This document shows, in pieces, positions 1-11,323 of a stretch of DNA of 63,090 bases; the stretch's first letter is position 1, and each line of letters opens with the position of its first letter. The notes under the pieces were generated by a model. It was not told where the DNA came from. It was given only the letters and a program-made list of their open reading frames with translations, and made no database searches. Source of the stretch: Phytophthora quininea (taxonomy: Eukaryota > Oomycota > Peronosporomycetes > Peronosporales > Peronosporaceae). The translations under genes and the position numbers were made by a program. Location: assembly GCA_011947345.1 (NCBI GenBank), contig JAAVTG010000737.1, positions 1-63,090 of the forward strand, read 5' to 3'.

Positions 1-200
1 TACAGCCTGTAGCTCTTAGCTCCTCCTGCTTTGACGCTAGCGTCTCCTTCATCTCGTGCGCTATTCTCCACTGTATTCGCCTTCTCCATTCAACGCAGTC
101 AACGACGTTGAAGTTGCTTAGCGTTTGGTAAACCAAGCGGCCCGTCAGGTTCATCTTGCACGCACCGACGTGTTCGGCCGTTCTCTGTCGTATACAAATC

Positions 201-219
201 TCAAGTCATTTTTGCCGCC
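201..219 (+). promoter_or_regulatory. Initiator plus TTTTTGCC flank (oomycete-type core promoter)
   Basis: TCAAGTCATTTTTGCCGCC resembles the oomycete initiator (YCAYTYY-like) followed by a CATTTTTGCC-type flanking region. It sits about 50-65 bases before the first ATG (267) of the carnitine acyltransferase gene, the usual spacing. The match was judged by eye. Confidence 0.45.
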
Positions 220-266
220 TCTTCGAACAAGATCGACGTTTTACTTTGGATTTTGCCCGACAGCGC

Positions 267-2392
267 ATGGGCCTGCTCAGTTCCAAGGCTCCAAGCAGCA
301 GTGCAGACACCCAACCCCGTACAATGGCCAAGCCAACGCCCGACGGTGCAGAACGCACCATGCAGTACCAAGACGAGCTGCCGCCGCTGCCGCTGCCCCC
401 GCTGGAGCAAACGCTAGAGCAATACATACAGAGCTGCGAGCCGCTGCTCAGCCCCAGCGAGCTGGAACACACCAAGGCTGTCTGCCACGACTTTGCCAAT
501 GGAGTTGGCCCCCAACTGCAGGCCATTCTGCAGGAACGCGCCGACACGGAGCGCAACTGGATCGAGGAGTGGTGGGAGACTTTTGCGTACATGCAGCCGC
601 GCTATCCGTCGGCCATCAACATCAATTGGTACGGCGTTCTGCCGGGCAATTGGGGGCCCAGGACATGAGTCAATGCGAAGCTGCGTCAATCTTTGCCCAT
701 GCAATCCTCAAGTTCCGGAAGAATCTATTGGAGTAAGTAAAATTTAGATTTGTATTAGTGTTATTAGGAATGCTGACGGTTTGGCTTTTAGAGAGAAGTA
801 TCCGCCCGAGAAGATGATGGGTCGACCGCTGTGCATGTTCACATACTCGAGAATGTTCAACACGTGTGTGATCCCTGGCGAGGAATGCGACGAGATGGTG
901 TCGTATCCACATGATTCCAAGCACATTCTGGTGCTGCGTAACAACTGCATGTGGGCGGTGCAAGTACTTGACGAGAAGGGGGACGAGATCCCGCTAGCAG
1001 ATATCCTACGGTAAATTTTGTTTCGTTGTTGCAAGATAGATATATTTATTAATGTTGTGTGTTGCAGGCAGTTTGAATTGGTGCGCGACGAAGCCACCGG
1101 GTTGTTTGATTTGGAGCGCTACCCGCCAGTCAGCGTGTTGACGTCCGAGAACCGCACGAATTGGGCCAAGGTATTGAACTACATAATCACAAAGTGTGGA
1201 TAAATGTTTACCGTTGTTTTTATTCTAGGCGCGAGATCACATTCTGTCGCTGGACGAAGTCAACAAACAATCGTTCGACCTGATCGAGAGTGCTTTGTTC
1301 TGCATCGCTCTGGATGAGAGCTCTGCGTCTACGTATGACGAGGTGAAAGGCATCATCTGATCGCTGGTATTGACTGAACTTCTCACACACTCTCTGCGGT
1401 AGATTGCTCGCAATTGTTTGCTCGGCGATGGCCGCAACCGCTGGTACGACAAGCCGTTCACGCTCATCATCCACGAGAATGCTCGTGGCGGACTGAACGG
1501 TCAGCATGCGTGGGCTGATGCACTGGTGGTCGTCCGTCTCTTTGACTACTGCATCAAATACGTCAACGAGAACTTCAAGGCGAAGTTTGCAAACCGCGCA
1601 GACTTGAAGCCGACGCTAAATCTCAAGCCGAAGCGACTGGATTGGGTCCTCGATAACGCTGCATACACTGCTATCGAGTGTGCCAGTGCCGCTGTTGGCA
1701 AGATGATCCACAACAGCGACATTGCGACCATGCAGTTCAACCACTACGGGTCAGCGTTCCTCAAGCGCTATAAGCTGACGCCAGACTTCTTCATGCAGAT
1801 GGCCATCCAGTTGGCTCACTTCAAGATGCATAAGAAGGTCCCTGCAGTGTACGAGACAGCCCACACGAGGATGTTCTACCACGGCCGCACCGAGACCATC
1901 CGCTCGTTGTCCAAAGAGTCATTAGCTTTCGTGAACACTATGGAGTCGGACGCTTCGGACGGTACCAAATGGGACGCCTTGCGCACTGCCATTGACGCGA
2001 GACACTGAAGAAGTGCTTGACCGGAGACGGCATCGACCGCCACTTCATGGGTCTCCAGATCGTGTCGGAGATGTCGGGCATCACACCCAAGCCGTCGCTC
2101 TTCACTGACCGCGCCTTTGACGTGAGCAAGAAGTTCCTGATCTCGACCAGCAACATCAGCGGTGGCCCAGGAGCCAGTCCCATCTGGGGAGGCTTCTCGG
2201 CGATGTACAACGAGGGCTACGGCGTGTGCTACGCGCTGCAACCCGACCGTATCAACGTGAGCATCACGGCCTACCACGTGTCCCGAGACCAGTGCGTCCA
2301 CGTTCAAGCGCTACCTGGAGACGGCGTTGTTGGACATGGTGGACCTCTGTCTCACCCGCAATGTCATCTACGTGGGCTCGTCCAAGATTTAA
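267..2392 (+). CDS. Carnitine O-acyltransferase (carnitine acetyltransferase type), frame-shifted as given
   Basis: Transfers acyl groups between CoA and carnitine. Five exons fit by eye: 267-732, 792-1010, 1067-1170, 1229-1342 and 1403-2392, all GT-AG. Family signs are the N-terminal LPPLPLPPLEQTL motif, the catalytic-His block GLNGQHAWADA, KKCLTGDGIDRHF, and ISGGPGASPIWGGFSAMYNEG split over the C-terminal half. Three one-base shifts break the frame: near 654 (a G run one base short), near 2006, and near 2290 where the shift is in the other direction. After correction the C-terminus ends in SSKI, which resembles a peroxisomal PTS1 variant (inference). The first ATG reads MGLLSSK, a possible N-myristoylation start; 324 is a second in-frame ATG. 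The next gene starts only about 90 bases downstream on the same strand. Family call is firm; compartment is not. Confidence 0.88.
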
Positions 2393-2467
2393 TGAGCTGC
2401 GGTTCAATCTCAACGCCAAGCTTTAAGCAGCACCAAGTCCTGCATTGCAGCAAGTTGAAGTCGTTAG

Positions 2468-2474
2468 CCAATCA
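2468..2474 (+). promoter_or_regulatory. CCAATCA box
   Basis: AGCCAATCAG lies in the short gap after the carnitine acyltransferase stop (2392) and only six bases before the likely ATG (2481) of the next gene. That spacing is unusually close, so either the true start is further in or the match is chance. Confidence 0.25.
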
Positions 2475-2480
2475 GAATAC

Positions 2481-5304
2481 ATGATCTTGAAGGGACGCGA
2501 AGGATCTTTCGAGGGTTTGGCTGGTCAATGGATCCCGCACTTCCAGATCTCCTGTGCCGCGATTTTCTTAATGACATTCGCTCAACTCGTTCTCTACGGT
2601 GTGGTGGTGGCAGCATGGGGGTGCTCCTGTATACGCCGACTTTTACGTGTGTCCTGACGGCTGCCAGGCCATGCTGCTGCCTCGAGACATGGAGATGATC
2701 GACGACTGTCTGTGCAACGATGGAGTGGACGCCACCAAGGAAGAGCAAGCTGCAGACGCTCAGGACAACGGAGAGTTCGTCTGTCAAGGCCGCTACAAGC
2801 CCAAGCACGGGGTGAGAAGCCCGCAATCGGCTCAAGACTGCGACTGTTACCATCCTTACGAGAAGGACGCTGTGTCTCAAGAGTGTGTGCTGACAAGTTG
2901 CCCCCGTGCGGGGATTACGAACCAAAGCCTAGTGTTGCAGACGTCACGTCGCTCGCAGACTGCAACTGCATGGCTCCTTATGTTAAAGTGGAGACGTCGG
3001 GACAGTGTCTGGTGAATGGAGACAAACGTACTGTTGCAGGCAGCTACCAATGTCCGTCGCATGCTACTCCAACAGACGATGTGCCAAAGTCTTTTGCAGA
3101 CTGCCATTGTGACTGGGGCTTTGTCCGTAACCACATGGATCAGTGTGAGCGCGAACGCACTGCGTACGTTTGTCCAGTCAACTCTGTGAAGCGGGCGGAC
3201 CTTCCGATCGACGAACGACCTCGTGGGTTTTTCGATTGTGAATGTCTGACCAACGGGAACTACCGACGGGATGAGGAACTGCACGCGTGCTGGTCAGTGG
3301 TGCAACAGCAGAAGCGAGTGCCCAAGAGAAAACACAACGGCGAGGTAGTCGACGAGTACGAGCTACTGGACGTCATCGACAGGGACATTTACCCGTTCCA
3401 ATGCCCACCTTTCTCCCGCGCTGTAGCTGCTGTGCCGCATTCGATCGAGCAGTGTCAATGTCTGCTAGGGTATTCCTGGAAGCTACCGGAGATGACTTGT
3501 GTACGAACGTCCGCCTATCGATGCCCAGATCATGCCTACAAGCGCACGAAGATCGAAGGGATTGACGTCGAGACGAGTTTCGACGACTGTGCATGCGCTC
3601 GAGGATATTTCCTGGATGCAGTAGCCCAACGTTGCGTGCCGTGGATGCTCGCCAATTCTAACCAATGTCCACCTTTGCGGTCCTCACGCGTTGGCCTCTG
3701 CAAAGCAATGCCAACTGCGAGTGCGTGTACGGTCTCAACGAGACTGATACGTATCTTGAGACCGAGGCACTGCGCAGGCAAGGCGACAATAGTCCTGTCA
3801 AGAAGAGCAAGAAATGCAATACAAAGCCAATAGGAGTCGCAGAAAATAGCGCGCGTGGAGCGTTTTCGCAATGTCCGCGCGATTCTTTTGCTACGACGTG
3901 GCCTGTGGCTTCTCCAGATGATTGCAGTTGTCTGTCGGGCTTCGAGATGGCTCCTCTTAGTGAGGAAGAGGTTGCTCATGGCGTTGGCGATGGATTCCGT
4001 TGCGTAGCATCCTCGGAAAACAATTTGAAGGCAAACGAAGCAGCTGCGGCATGTCGAGCCCCACACGTTATCCATCCGTTGAGCGGAGAGTGTCGTCTCC
4101 CCATGGAAGAGATTCCGGCCAAACGAGCTTCGTTCAAAAAGCCACAGCCGCTAGGAAGGTGTCATGTTCAGAGGAATCGAGTACGATTATGACATTGTTG
4201 ATGACAACGTCATGGTGATCCAGGGCGACGTCGCGATCGGCGAACGGTTCAACTGGGAAGAACGACATCCTGGTGAAGAGCAAGGCGAGGGCAACAACCG
4301 GATTGAGCATGTTCTCCACGGATACTACAACTCGGGACGTGATCACCGCTGGCCTCGATCGGAAATGTGTTTCCAAATCGACAGAACTGCTCGCGTCTTG
4401 GCTCACACAATTCTGTCTGCAGCCGAGCATATCACTCACGCCACGGGGTTTAAATTGCATCGCTGCGGAGGTGACAACTGCCGCACCGATATGAACTGCA
4501 GGAGTCACGACTTTGTCGTCGTGCAAAGCACCGAGTCGTCATGCTATTCGTTTGTTGGTCGTATTGGCGGACCCAACGACTCGGGGTGTCCGCAGACTGC
4601 GGCTTGGGCAATATGGTGCACGTTTTCCTGCATGCGATCGGACTTCGCCATGCTGTCGACCGTCAGACCGCGACGAACACGTGCGTATCGCTTGGGAATG
4701 CATCCCGGAATCCAAGCGAAGTTATTTTGTGGTGGAAGACACGAACGTTGCTTCAGAGTCGAAGAGACCGGCGGATCGCGTTCTTGAGCCACCACCGTAC
4801 GATCTCTTCAGCATCATGCACCATCCAGCTGATGCTTTTGTTCACTCCGTTCCTGACGACGACCAGCCCGAGTGGTGTCCGAGCATAGTTCCGTTGGTCG
4901 CTAGTGATGATGCTCGCCTCGCAATCATGCGGGAAATGGGCCAACGCGAGCGAATGACCAGCTCAGACGTCGAGTCCGTTTGGGCGTTATACCCGGGCTT
5001 GAAGAAGCGGCATCACCAGCATCAGAAGGCAGGAGAGACTGGCGAAGCGGAAGTCGAAGACTTGCACGAGAGTTTTGTGCATACTCAAGATGATGCAGTG
5101 CAGACTGAGTCGGCAGCTGGACATGGTGCTGCTCACCGTGGCTTCGGACAGCGTTTCATCAGCTTCTTGGGTGCTGTTGCGATGCTCGTCGGCTTCGGTG
5201 CACTGTTAGCGTTCGCCACGACGGAGTTGCGGCGACGTGCACTGCTCGGGTCTGAGGATTTCTTCTACGAGGCGCCTCTCATCGACTCCAAGAACGATAT
5301 CTGA
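2481..5304 (+). CDS. Cys-rich repeat membrane protein with catalytically altered astacin-like domain
   Basis: Unnamed, about 930 residues once seven one-base shifts are bridged (near 2620, 2895, 3680, 4155, 4585, 4665 and minor ones). Order: a hydrophobic signal or anchor (about residues 20-45); about nine Cys modules of the form CP...DCxCxxGY...C, like GCC2/GCC3 or ephrin-receptor-like repeats (2650-4110); an astacin-like (M12A) domain (4165-4870); a charged linker; one membrane helix near 5150-5215; and a short tail. The zinc site reads HVFLHAIGLRH. All three His ligands and the Gly are present, but Val replaces the catalytic Glu of HExxH and Ala follows the last His. The Met-turn SIMH (about 4810) and DRDEHVRI are typical of astacins. 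Predicted: surface or secretory-pathway pseudoprotease, C-terminus in the cytosol. Family by motif; role unknown. Confidence 0.72.
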
Positions 5305-5449
5305 CCTGTGTAGTGCCTAGTTGGTTAGCTTTTCCTACGACAAATTATGCATGTGCATACAAAAGCCCAATACTTTCAGCCATCAATCCATTGAGCAGCG
5401 TTCGCCGCTCATCGTCTGAACTCTAAACAGATCTCGGCGTCCAGCTCTA

Positions 5450-6346
5450 CTACTTGTCCTCGGTCTTCTCGCTTGGCTCGTCAGTCTTGTCACCTTCAGC
5501 CTTCTCTTCCGGTGCCTCGATCTTGGGCTCCGGCAGCTTGCCGTCTCCTCCTGCTAAAATGTCCGCGAGCCGTGCGTTCGCATACACGTCGCCTTTGTCC
5601 GTCAGGTACTTGGCCAATTGCAACTAATGACCAAAACACAATAAAATAATCAGCAACAATCCTCAAAATCAATACTAACCCATCCCACTCACGTGTTCCT
5701 TGAGGATTCCTCCGTTGCCATCATTTAGCAGCTCAATGATCAAGTTGGAGTTGATCTTGCACTCGTCAGCAGCCTCTCTCGCCAACTTGACAGCCTCGTC
5801 CCATTGGCCCTGCTTCTTGGCGTTGAGCACCCGGAAGTGGTACATCTTGTAGGTTTCCGTGACTTTCTTCTGCTTCATGAGCTGCACGATCTCGTCCACC
5901 GTCTTCTGGTCCTCCTGCGAGGCGTAGTACTGCGCCAGACGCACCAGACTTTGGTTCTTGACATAGTGGCGCACATTCTCAGCCTGCCGCAGGAAGTCCA
6001 AGGCCAGGTCGGCCTGCTTGAGCTTAATGCAGGACGAGAAGAAGGAGCCGCTGGCAAACTCCGTTGGGTAGGCCATTTTGGCGTCACACAGCAGGATCGT
6101 CTTCTGCACCTGCTTGAGCTCATCCACGCCCTTCATGTGGCGCACAATGTGGTCAATCTTGAGCGGCGTGAAGTACAGCGGCGCCGTGGGGATCGACAGG
6201 CGCGCACCGATGGTCGTCAGCGCCTTGGTGATGTCCGAGACCGATCCCTCCACCTTGGGGTACTCCCAGTTGCCGCTGAAGGCGCGCACCGCCTGCTTCG
6301 TGGCCGCCGGAGCCGCCCGCAGCGTCAACTTCCGCAGCGCCAGCAT
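5450..6346 (-). CDS. Mitochondrial helical-repeat (PPR/TPR-like) protein A
   Basis: Two exons, 5693-6346 and 5450-5623, joined across a 69-base GT-AG intron in frame. About 275 residues. The N-terminus (MLALRKLTLRAAPAATKQ, then VRAFSG) is rich in Arg and Ala and free of acids, a clear mitochondrial presequence. The body is a run of paired helices in the PPR/TPR style (for example LVRLAQYYASQEDQKTVDEI); the last 40 residues are Glu/Lys/Pro-rich. It is divergent from protein B at 6493 with 146 bases between start codons, and the two share a similar helical pattern, so they may be old paralogues. A role in the mitoribosome or RNA handling is possible but not shown. Confidence 0.75.
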
Positions 6347-6492
6347 CCTTTGATGTCCAATAGTTCGCAGCCGCTCGTTACTGTCGCAATAAGATCATAT
6401 TCTCTACGATATAGCATATTCATTTCAGCCAATCAGAAAATGTTTGGTCTGTGGTTCTCCGCTTCTGAAGCAATTACCACTAGAGACTCACG
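6347..6492. promoter_or_regulatory. Shared divergent promoter with CCAATCA box
   Basis: The 146 bases between two divergent ATGs contain CAGCCAATCAGAAAATG, with CCAATCA at 6429-6435. The spacing leaves room only for a shared bidirectional promoter. A CCAAT-binding (NF-Y-type) factor is the likely reader, by family knowledge. Confidence 0.5.
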
Positions 6493-7434
6493 ATGGCGGG
6501 AGGTATGCAGGCGTTCCGCACGGTCATGTCGATCGGCCGCCGCCAGGGCACGCGCTCGCTGGCGCGGTCCCAGCGTGCGCCGTTCTCTGCTGCCGCCGTG
6601 CAGACCCGTTCGGCCGAGGAGTGGATGGAGAACATCAAACTCGCGGCCGAGAAGGACACGCTCATCAAGCGCACCAAGCTGGCGTCGTTCCTCAAGACGG
6701 TGACGACGAGCGAGCAGCTGGAGGCCAGCAAGGAGATCATGAAGATCTACGAGCAGAAGCGCGTGGACCCGGACGCCAACGCCGCCGGCCTGTTCGTCAA
6801 GAAGGCGCTGGAGCTGAACGCCCCCGACGTGGCGTTCGACGTGCTGGAAGCCAACTACCGCATCGGGCTGTTCCTGGAGCCGGCCACGCTCAACAAACTG
6901 CTGTCCAAGTTCCTCAAGGACGGAGATTTCGACAAGGTGTTTGCGCTGCACGAGATTGGCAGTCAAAAGTACAAGGTCAAGTCCACAGAGCGTACTTACG
7001 ACATCCTCATCCGGTACGAAAATAAAGACTATGGTGGGGGATTGAGTGAAAGAAATCTGATGGTAGTTTGTGATGATAGAGCTGCGATTGAGCAGGAGGA
7101 CTATGAGAAGGCGGTGGAGTTTCTTCGGACTGCTGCGTGAGTATTGCTTCGACTTGTTAAAGCTGACGAGGAAGTTGCTGAGTGTTGGGTTGGGTTGTGA
7201 ATTGATAGTGAGGCGCACAAGCTGCAGCGCGTGACGTGCAACAACCTTCTGTTCAAGCTGAAGGACAATGACATGCAGGAGAAGGTGAGTCTGAGTTGAT
7301 AGTGTTGCTGTTGCCGGTACTTCTTTCTAACGCCTCTCTGTGGCTGGTTTTGTTTGCAGATTGATGAGGTGGCTGCGCTCATGAAGACTGCAGGCGTAGA
7401 GCCCAACGAGACCACGAAGAAGATCCTGCAGTAG
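6493..7434 (+). CDS. Mitochondrial helical-repeat (PPR/TPR-like) protein B
   Basis: ATG at 6493. Introns fit at about 7014-7078, 7140-7208 and 7287-7360; the last three exons give AAIEQEDYEKAVEFLRTAA, EAHKLQRVTCNNLLFKL and IDEVAALMKTAGVEPNETTK. About 250 residues. The basic, Ser/Ala-rich N-terminus (RRQGTRSLARSQRAPFSAA) looks like a mitochondrial presequence. The rest is paired helices of the PPR/TPR type, and MKTAGVEPNETT is close to the end of a PPR unit. It is transcribed away from protein A and ends convergent with phosphoglycerate mutase. No family name is certain. Confidence 0.75.
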
Positions 7435-7777
7435 GCAGGGTCGGCTCGATTGCCGAATCCTGGACAAAGCATTGCAATCACCAAATAAAAACAATCAACT
7501 GATGCCACAGACCTGGTCATGAATTCCACAGCGATGCACTCGCACAGCGCCCCAGTGCCGGTACATGTACGCCAACTCGTCCAACGTGTTTCTTCCACCA
7601 GCTGCAAATCATCCTTGCAGACTTCTGCTTGATCGACATTTCACTGGCATTGATGTTGTTCAAAGCGGTAAATACAGTAGTTCAGCATGCTTGTTCGCGT
7701 GTTCACTTTAGTTCTCCACGTCAAAATCTACTGGCGACGTCTAGACTTGTTCACTTGAACGAGCTGATCCTTGAACC
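7435..7777. other. Intergenic, two converging 3' ends
   Basis: About 340 bases between the stop codons of helical-repeat protein B (plus) and phosphoglycerate mutase (minus). AAATAAAA near 7483 could serve protein B as a polyadenylation signal. No conserved open frame or repeat was seen. Confidence 0.5.
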
Positions 7778-8632
7778 TTACTTGGTCTGGTTCTTGACGC
7801 CGAGAATACGGGCGCGGATCTCTTCCTGGTCTCCCAGGTAGAAGGCGCTGAGCGGCGCAATGGCATCCTTGTGCGGGATGGGCTTGAGGTTCTCGTCCAA
7901 GTGGTAGACCAGCGGGGCGCCCGTGGGGATGTTGAGGCCCGTGATCTCATCCTCCGAGATGTTGTCGAGGTGCTTGACCAGCGCGCGCAGACTGTTGCCG
8001 TGCGCAGCGATCACGACGTTCTTGCCCGCGGTGATGCTGGGCACAATGGTCTTCTCCCACTCAGGCAGCACCCGAGCCGCGGTGAGCTCCAGGGACTCGG
8101 CCAAAGGCAAGTCCTTCTTAGGGACGTCCTTGTACTTGACGTCGTTGCCTGGGTAGTACTCGCTAGAGGTGTCGAGGTCCGGCGGCGGGATGTTGTAGCT
8201 GCGACGCCACTGCAGCACCTTCTCGGCGCCGTGCTTCTCCACCGTAGCCTGCTTGTCGAGGCCGGTGAGTGCGCCGTAGTGGCGCTCGTTGAGTCGCCAC
8301 GTCTTGAACACGGGGACCCACATCTGGTCGGTCTGCTCCAGCACGTGCCACAGCGTGCGGATGGCGCGCTTCAAGTAGGACGTGTAGGCGACGTCGAAGG
8401 TGTAGCCTTCCTTCTTCAGCAGCTGGCCGGCGGCTGCTGCCTCCTTGTTGCCCTTTTCCGAGAGCTGCACGTCGTACCAGCCCGTGAACAGGTTCTTCTT
8501 GTTCCACTCGCTCTCGCCGTGGCGGATGAGCACCAGCGTGTGCGTGTGCTTCATAGCCTTCTGCTGGCGGTGCAGCGTAGCCAGCGAGCGGTTGGCGGTG
8601 AGCGCAATGGAGCGGCGCAGAGCGAAGACCAT
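7778..8632 (-). CDS. Cofactor-dependent phosphoglycerate mutase, probably mitochondrial
   Basis: Interconverts 3- and 2-phosphoglycerate in glycolysis. Intact single exon, about 284 residues from ATG 8632. The core shows [10 protein letters not shown] with the phospho-accepting His, [12 protein letters not shown], the AHGNSLRAL second His region and [12 protein letters not shown], all typical of dPGM. Before the core come about 28 extra residues ([20 protein letters not shown] and on), basic and without acids, which look like a mitochondrial targeting peptide. Stramenopiles, oomycetes included, are known to carry mitochondrial copies of lower-glycolysis enzymes, so this fits. An in-frame GTG at 8734 would lengthen the N-terminus but is unlikely to be used. 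Confidence 0.95.
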   Translation of the reverse strand: MVFALRRSIALTANRSLATLHRQQKAMKHTHTLVLIRHGESEWNKKNLFTGWYDVQLSEKGNKEAAAAGQLLKKEGYTFDVAYTSYLKRAIRTLWHVLEQTDQMWVPVFKTWRLNERHYGALTGLDKQATVEKHGAEKVLQWRRSYNIPPPDLDTSSEYYPGNDVKYKDVPKKDLPLAESLELTAARVLPEWEKTIVPSITAGKNVVIAAHGNSLRALVKHLDNISEDEITGLNIPTGAPLVYHLDENLKPIPHKDAIAPLSAFYLGDQEEIRARILGVKNQTK

Positions 8633-8964
8633 CTTCGGAGACTTGCGGGCTGGGCGGCGAATCGACTTCTGCTTGGAGTAACTGGATCGCTGTTTGGCGA
8701 TCTGCCGCTGCGCTTGTCTGTGCACCGCAGCCACTCAGCTTACTCATACAGGGCGACCAGGAAGTCACAAGGAATCGGAGCAGATGGTGAGCAAGATCAC
8801 TTTGCTTGATCAGTGTTGAGCTATGACTTTGTATTTCCTCTTTGCGTGATTCATCCTAGTCGCGATCTGTACGTCCGAGACGAGCGCTCGGCTTTATTGC
8901 GTGAAAGGGGTCCAACGACTACAGTCTTGCCCCTTTCTGCGCATTTGCAGAAGGCTTGGAGCGA

Positions 8965-9664
8965 CTAAAAGTCCTCCTGCGACTTCCGTACGATACGACG
9001 GCAGTGCTTCTTGAAGCCTTCCTTGTCGTTTCTCCATTCCACCTGCAGCGTCAAAAGTCCGTCAGTACCAAGACCAAACCCACCCGCTTCATTGCAAAAC
9101 CTACCGCGGCATCGATATTGGCCGGCGAGTCGTCGTTCGGGTCCGAGAGCATGGAGATGACCGACACTAAGATGGACTCGACGCCCAGGATGGGGCGCCA
9201 CCGCTCGTCCGCCGTCTCCTGCTGGTTTAGCTGGTCCTCTCCAGGCGGGTGCAGGATCGAGATGCACACCACGCCGTTCGCGTACACTGCAGCAACGCCA
9301 GTCATCAGTCTATACTCCTGCGGAATTAAATACGTTTCTTTAGGACATACCGTTGGGGTGCCACATCTCCGACTTGAACGTCATCTTGGGCGGCATGTTG
9401 GGGAAGTCCGAGGGGAAGTCCAGCACCGCCTTGAAGAAGCCGCCCTCGTACAGCGTGTCGGGCGGCCCCACCAGCATGATCTCCCAGTTGAAGATGTTCT
9501 CGTCGTCGCCCAGCCCCACGGACACGCCCTCGGGAGGGTTCCGGCTCATCTCTACAGCCGCCACAACTATCCGTAAGCGAGTACGCGTCGAGACAGAGGA
9601 GGGGAGGCCCAGACGCACCTAGAAATTGCCTCCGCAGAAGCTCCTTCGCGTAGTCCGTCGCCAT
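8965..9664 (-). CDS. Ubiquitin-conjugating enzyme E2, UBE2G/UBC7 type
   Basis: Four exons on the minus strand: 9619-9664, 9351-9551, 9105-9286 and 8965-9042, all in frame with GT-AG borders. The protein of about 167 residues begins MATDYAKELLRRQF and has NIFNWEIMLVGPPDTLYEGG and the active-site Cys in GVVCISILHPPGEDQ. The insertion after that Cys (QLNQQETADERWRP) marks the UBC7/UBE2G and CDC34 group. The UBC7 family works in ER-associated degradation and makes K48-linked chains. No frame break. The first intron lies very early, splitting a Glu codon after residue 15. Confidence 0.95.
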
Positions 9665-9766
9665 GTTCGACCCGATCTCACCGCCTCGGGACCTTTTCCG
9701 ATTGTGTGCCTATCGCAAACCCTGCATTCGAGAATAACGGAAAAGGTAACTCTAAGGTTCAAGCAG

Positions 9767-9773
9767 CCAATCA
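9767..9773 (+). promoter_or_regulatory. CCAATCA box upstream of the E2 gene
   Basis: GCAGCCAATCAAAACG lies about 100 bases upstream of the E2 start codon (9664, minus strand). CCAAT boxes work in both orientations. The same core recurs before several genes in the window. Confidence 0.4.
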
Positions 9774-9843
9774 AAACGAACCACTCACAAGTTTTATAGG
9801 AATTCGTTATCTACAATATGGAGCTTTGCTTGCTGTTTGGAGT

Positions 9844-11104
9844 TCATCTCCCCTTCTCGATGCGGATCTCCGACAGCGCATTGATGGTGCTGGTCTCCAC
9901 GAAAGTGGAGGCTGGCGCAATAATTGGACCCTTGGAGGCTTCAGCTCGCTCTACTCGAGACGCAGCGTTGAAAACATACACGCCGGCGACCACGAGCACC
10001 ATGCCGCACCAATTCAGCGGCGTCACCACTTCGCCGTATCTCCAGATGGACAGCACGATAATCAGTGCTCGCTTCACACAGTTGGCCACGCTGTGAGTCA
10101 CCGGCGACACCAGACTCATGAGCGTGTACGCGAGCATGCTCTGGATGTAGAAGGCCAGACCGTCCAGCATAAGCAGCACGAACACGTACGTTGCCGACCG
10201 GTCCGTCTTGTTGGCCTCAAGTACTGGATCGGGCGGTGTCGCCATCCAGTTGTAGGCGATAAACATGAGCTGCATGATCACCGCAAGGACACTAGTGTAG
10301 AGCTGCAACTGCGACGTCCTGGACGAGACGCATCAACAACAGCGGTCAGTGTTATCTTTGCATCGCTGTAGGGTCAATTTTTACGTACGTGTACGACCGA
10401 TTCAGCAGTCTCTTGGTCAACACGTTCTGGATGCAGTCGACGCAGTTCGACATGAGCGCAGCAACGAAGCCAATGACGTGGAACGAGCTGTCCGACAAGC
10501 TGCAGAAGATGAGGCCCAGCACGATCGGGATCAGCGACAAGTTGACTCTCCATCCTGTTCGCTGTCCAAGCAGAAAGTAGGTCAACAGGACCGTGAAGAA
10601 CGGCGCCGACGACTTAATCGTTTCTGCAGCAATTCATCGCACAACGTCACAACAGATTCCTCCCCCAACGCAACAGGAACTCGTTGGCAACGTACGTGTG
10701 AAGGACACTGCAATGTACTTGAGTGCTGTCAGCCCCAGTAGCACCGTGAGGATGCGTACGCCAGCTAGCACCACCATGTCCTTAAGTCCGTCGTTCAGCA
10801 CCTTGGTCAAGCTGCGCTTGCACACAGTCCAGCCCACCAGATAGAGCTCAAAGCCGATGCCGCCCACCACCGACATGCCGAGTTGAGCCAGCGATAGGAG
10901 GTTCGAGTCCACGCGCAGCTTGGCCACCACGTAGCGGTTGGTCCAGAGCGTCACGAGGCTGATGACGTACCATCCTGGAAGAAGAAATCAGCGACAAAAC
11001 TGATCGACAACTAACCACCGGTACGCACCGGCGATGCAGAGCGCGATCTTGGCGTCCGTGCCGCGCAGCGAGACGCCCTTCTTCTTGTCGTGGAACTCGC
11101 CCAT
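9844..11104 (-). CDS. SLC35 / triose-phosphate-translocator family membrane transporter
   Basis: Exchanges nucleotide sugars or sugar phosphates across Golgi, ER or plastid-derived membranes in this superfamily; the substrate here is unknown. Four exons on the minus strand, starting at 11104 (MGEFHDKKKG), give about 345 residues and ten hydrophobic helices. Family signs are KYIAVSFTETIKSSAPFFTV and SNCVDCIQNVLTKRLL, as in the SLC35E branch. The C-terminal helix pair includes SPVTHSVANCVKRALIIVLS, the TPT-family signature. No frame break was needed. It is divergent from the gene at 11324 with 219 bases between starts. Confidence 0.88.
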
Positions 11105-11221
11105 GGCTCCACGCTGTCCAAATGCCGTCTGAACGTGTACGTCAGCCAGATGGAGTGCAAGGCTTGCCGCCGACAGGGCGACCGAACTACTGAACTAGGG
11201 ATTTTCCGTTGCGATTTTCGC

Positions 11222-11228
11222 CCAATCA
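11222..11228 (+). promoter_or_regulatory. CCAATCA box in a divergent promoter
   Basis: CGCCCAATCAGATCG sits midway between divergent starts of the SLC35 gene (11104, minus) and the 11324 gene (plus), about 100 bases from each. It could serve both. Confidence 0.45.
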
Positions 11229-11323
11229 GATCGCCGGACGATTATTGTTTTGAAGTTGCTGTAATATTCATCCGAGAATAGCTGCTTTAGCAGACTTGGT
11301 CGGCCAACTTGCGCTCCGGCGCC

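Noticed and set aside
5804..6703. A 299-residue plus frame opposite protein A
   Set aside because: It is the GC-rich antisense shadow of a gene with clear introns and a presequence, and it runs through the divergent promoter.
7871..8809. A 312-residue plus frame opposite phosphoglycerate mutase
   Set aside because: Antisense shadow of an intact, strongly conserved enzyme gene; Val/Leu/Arg-rich with no motif.
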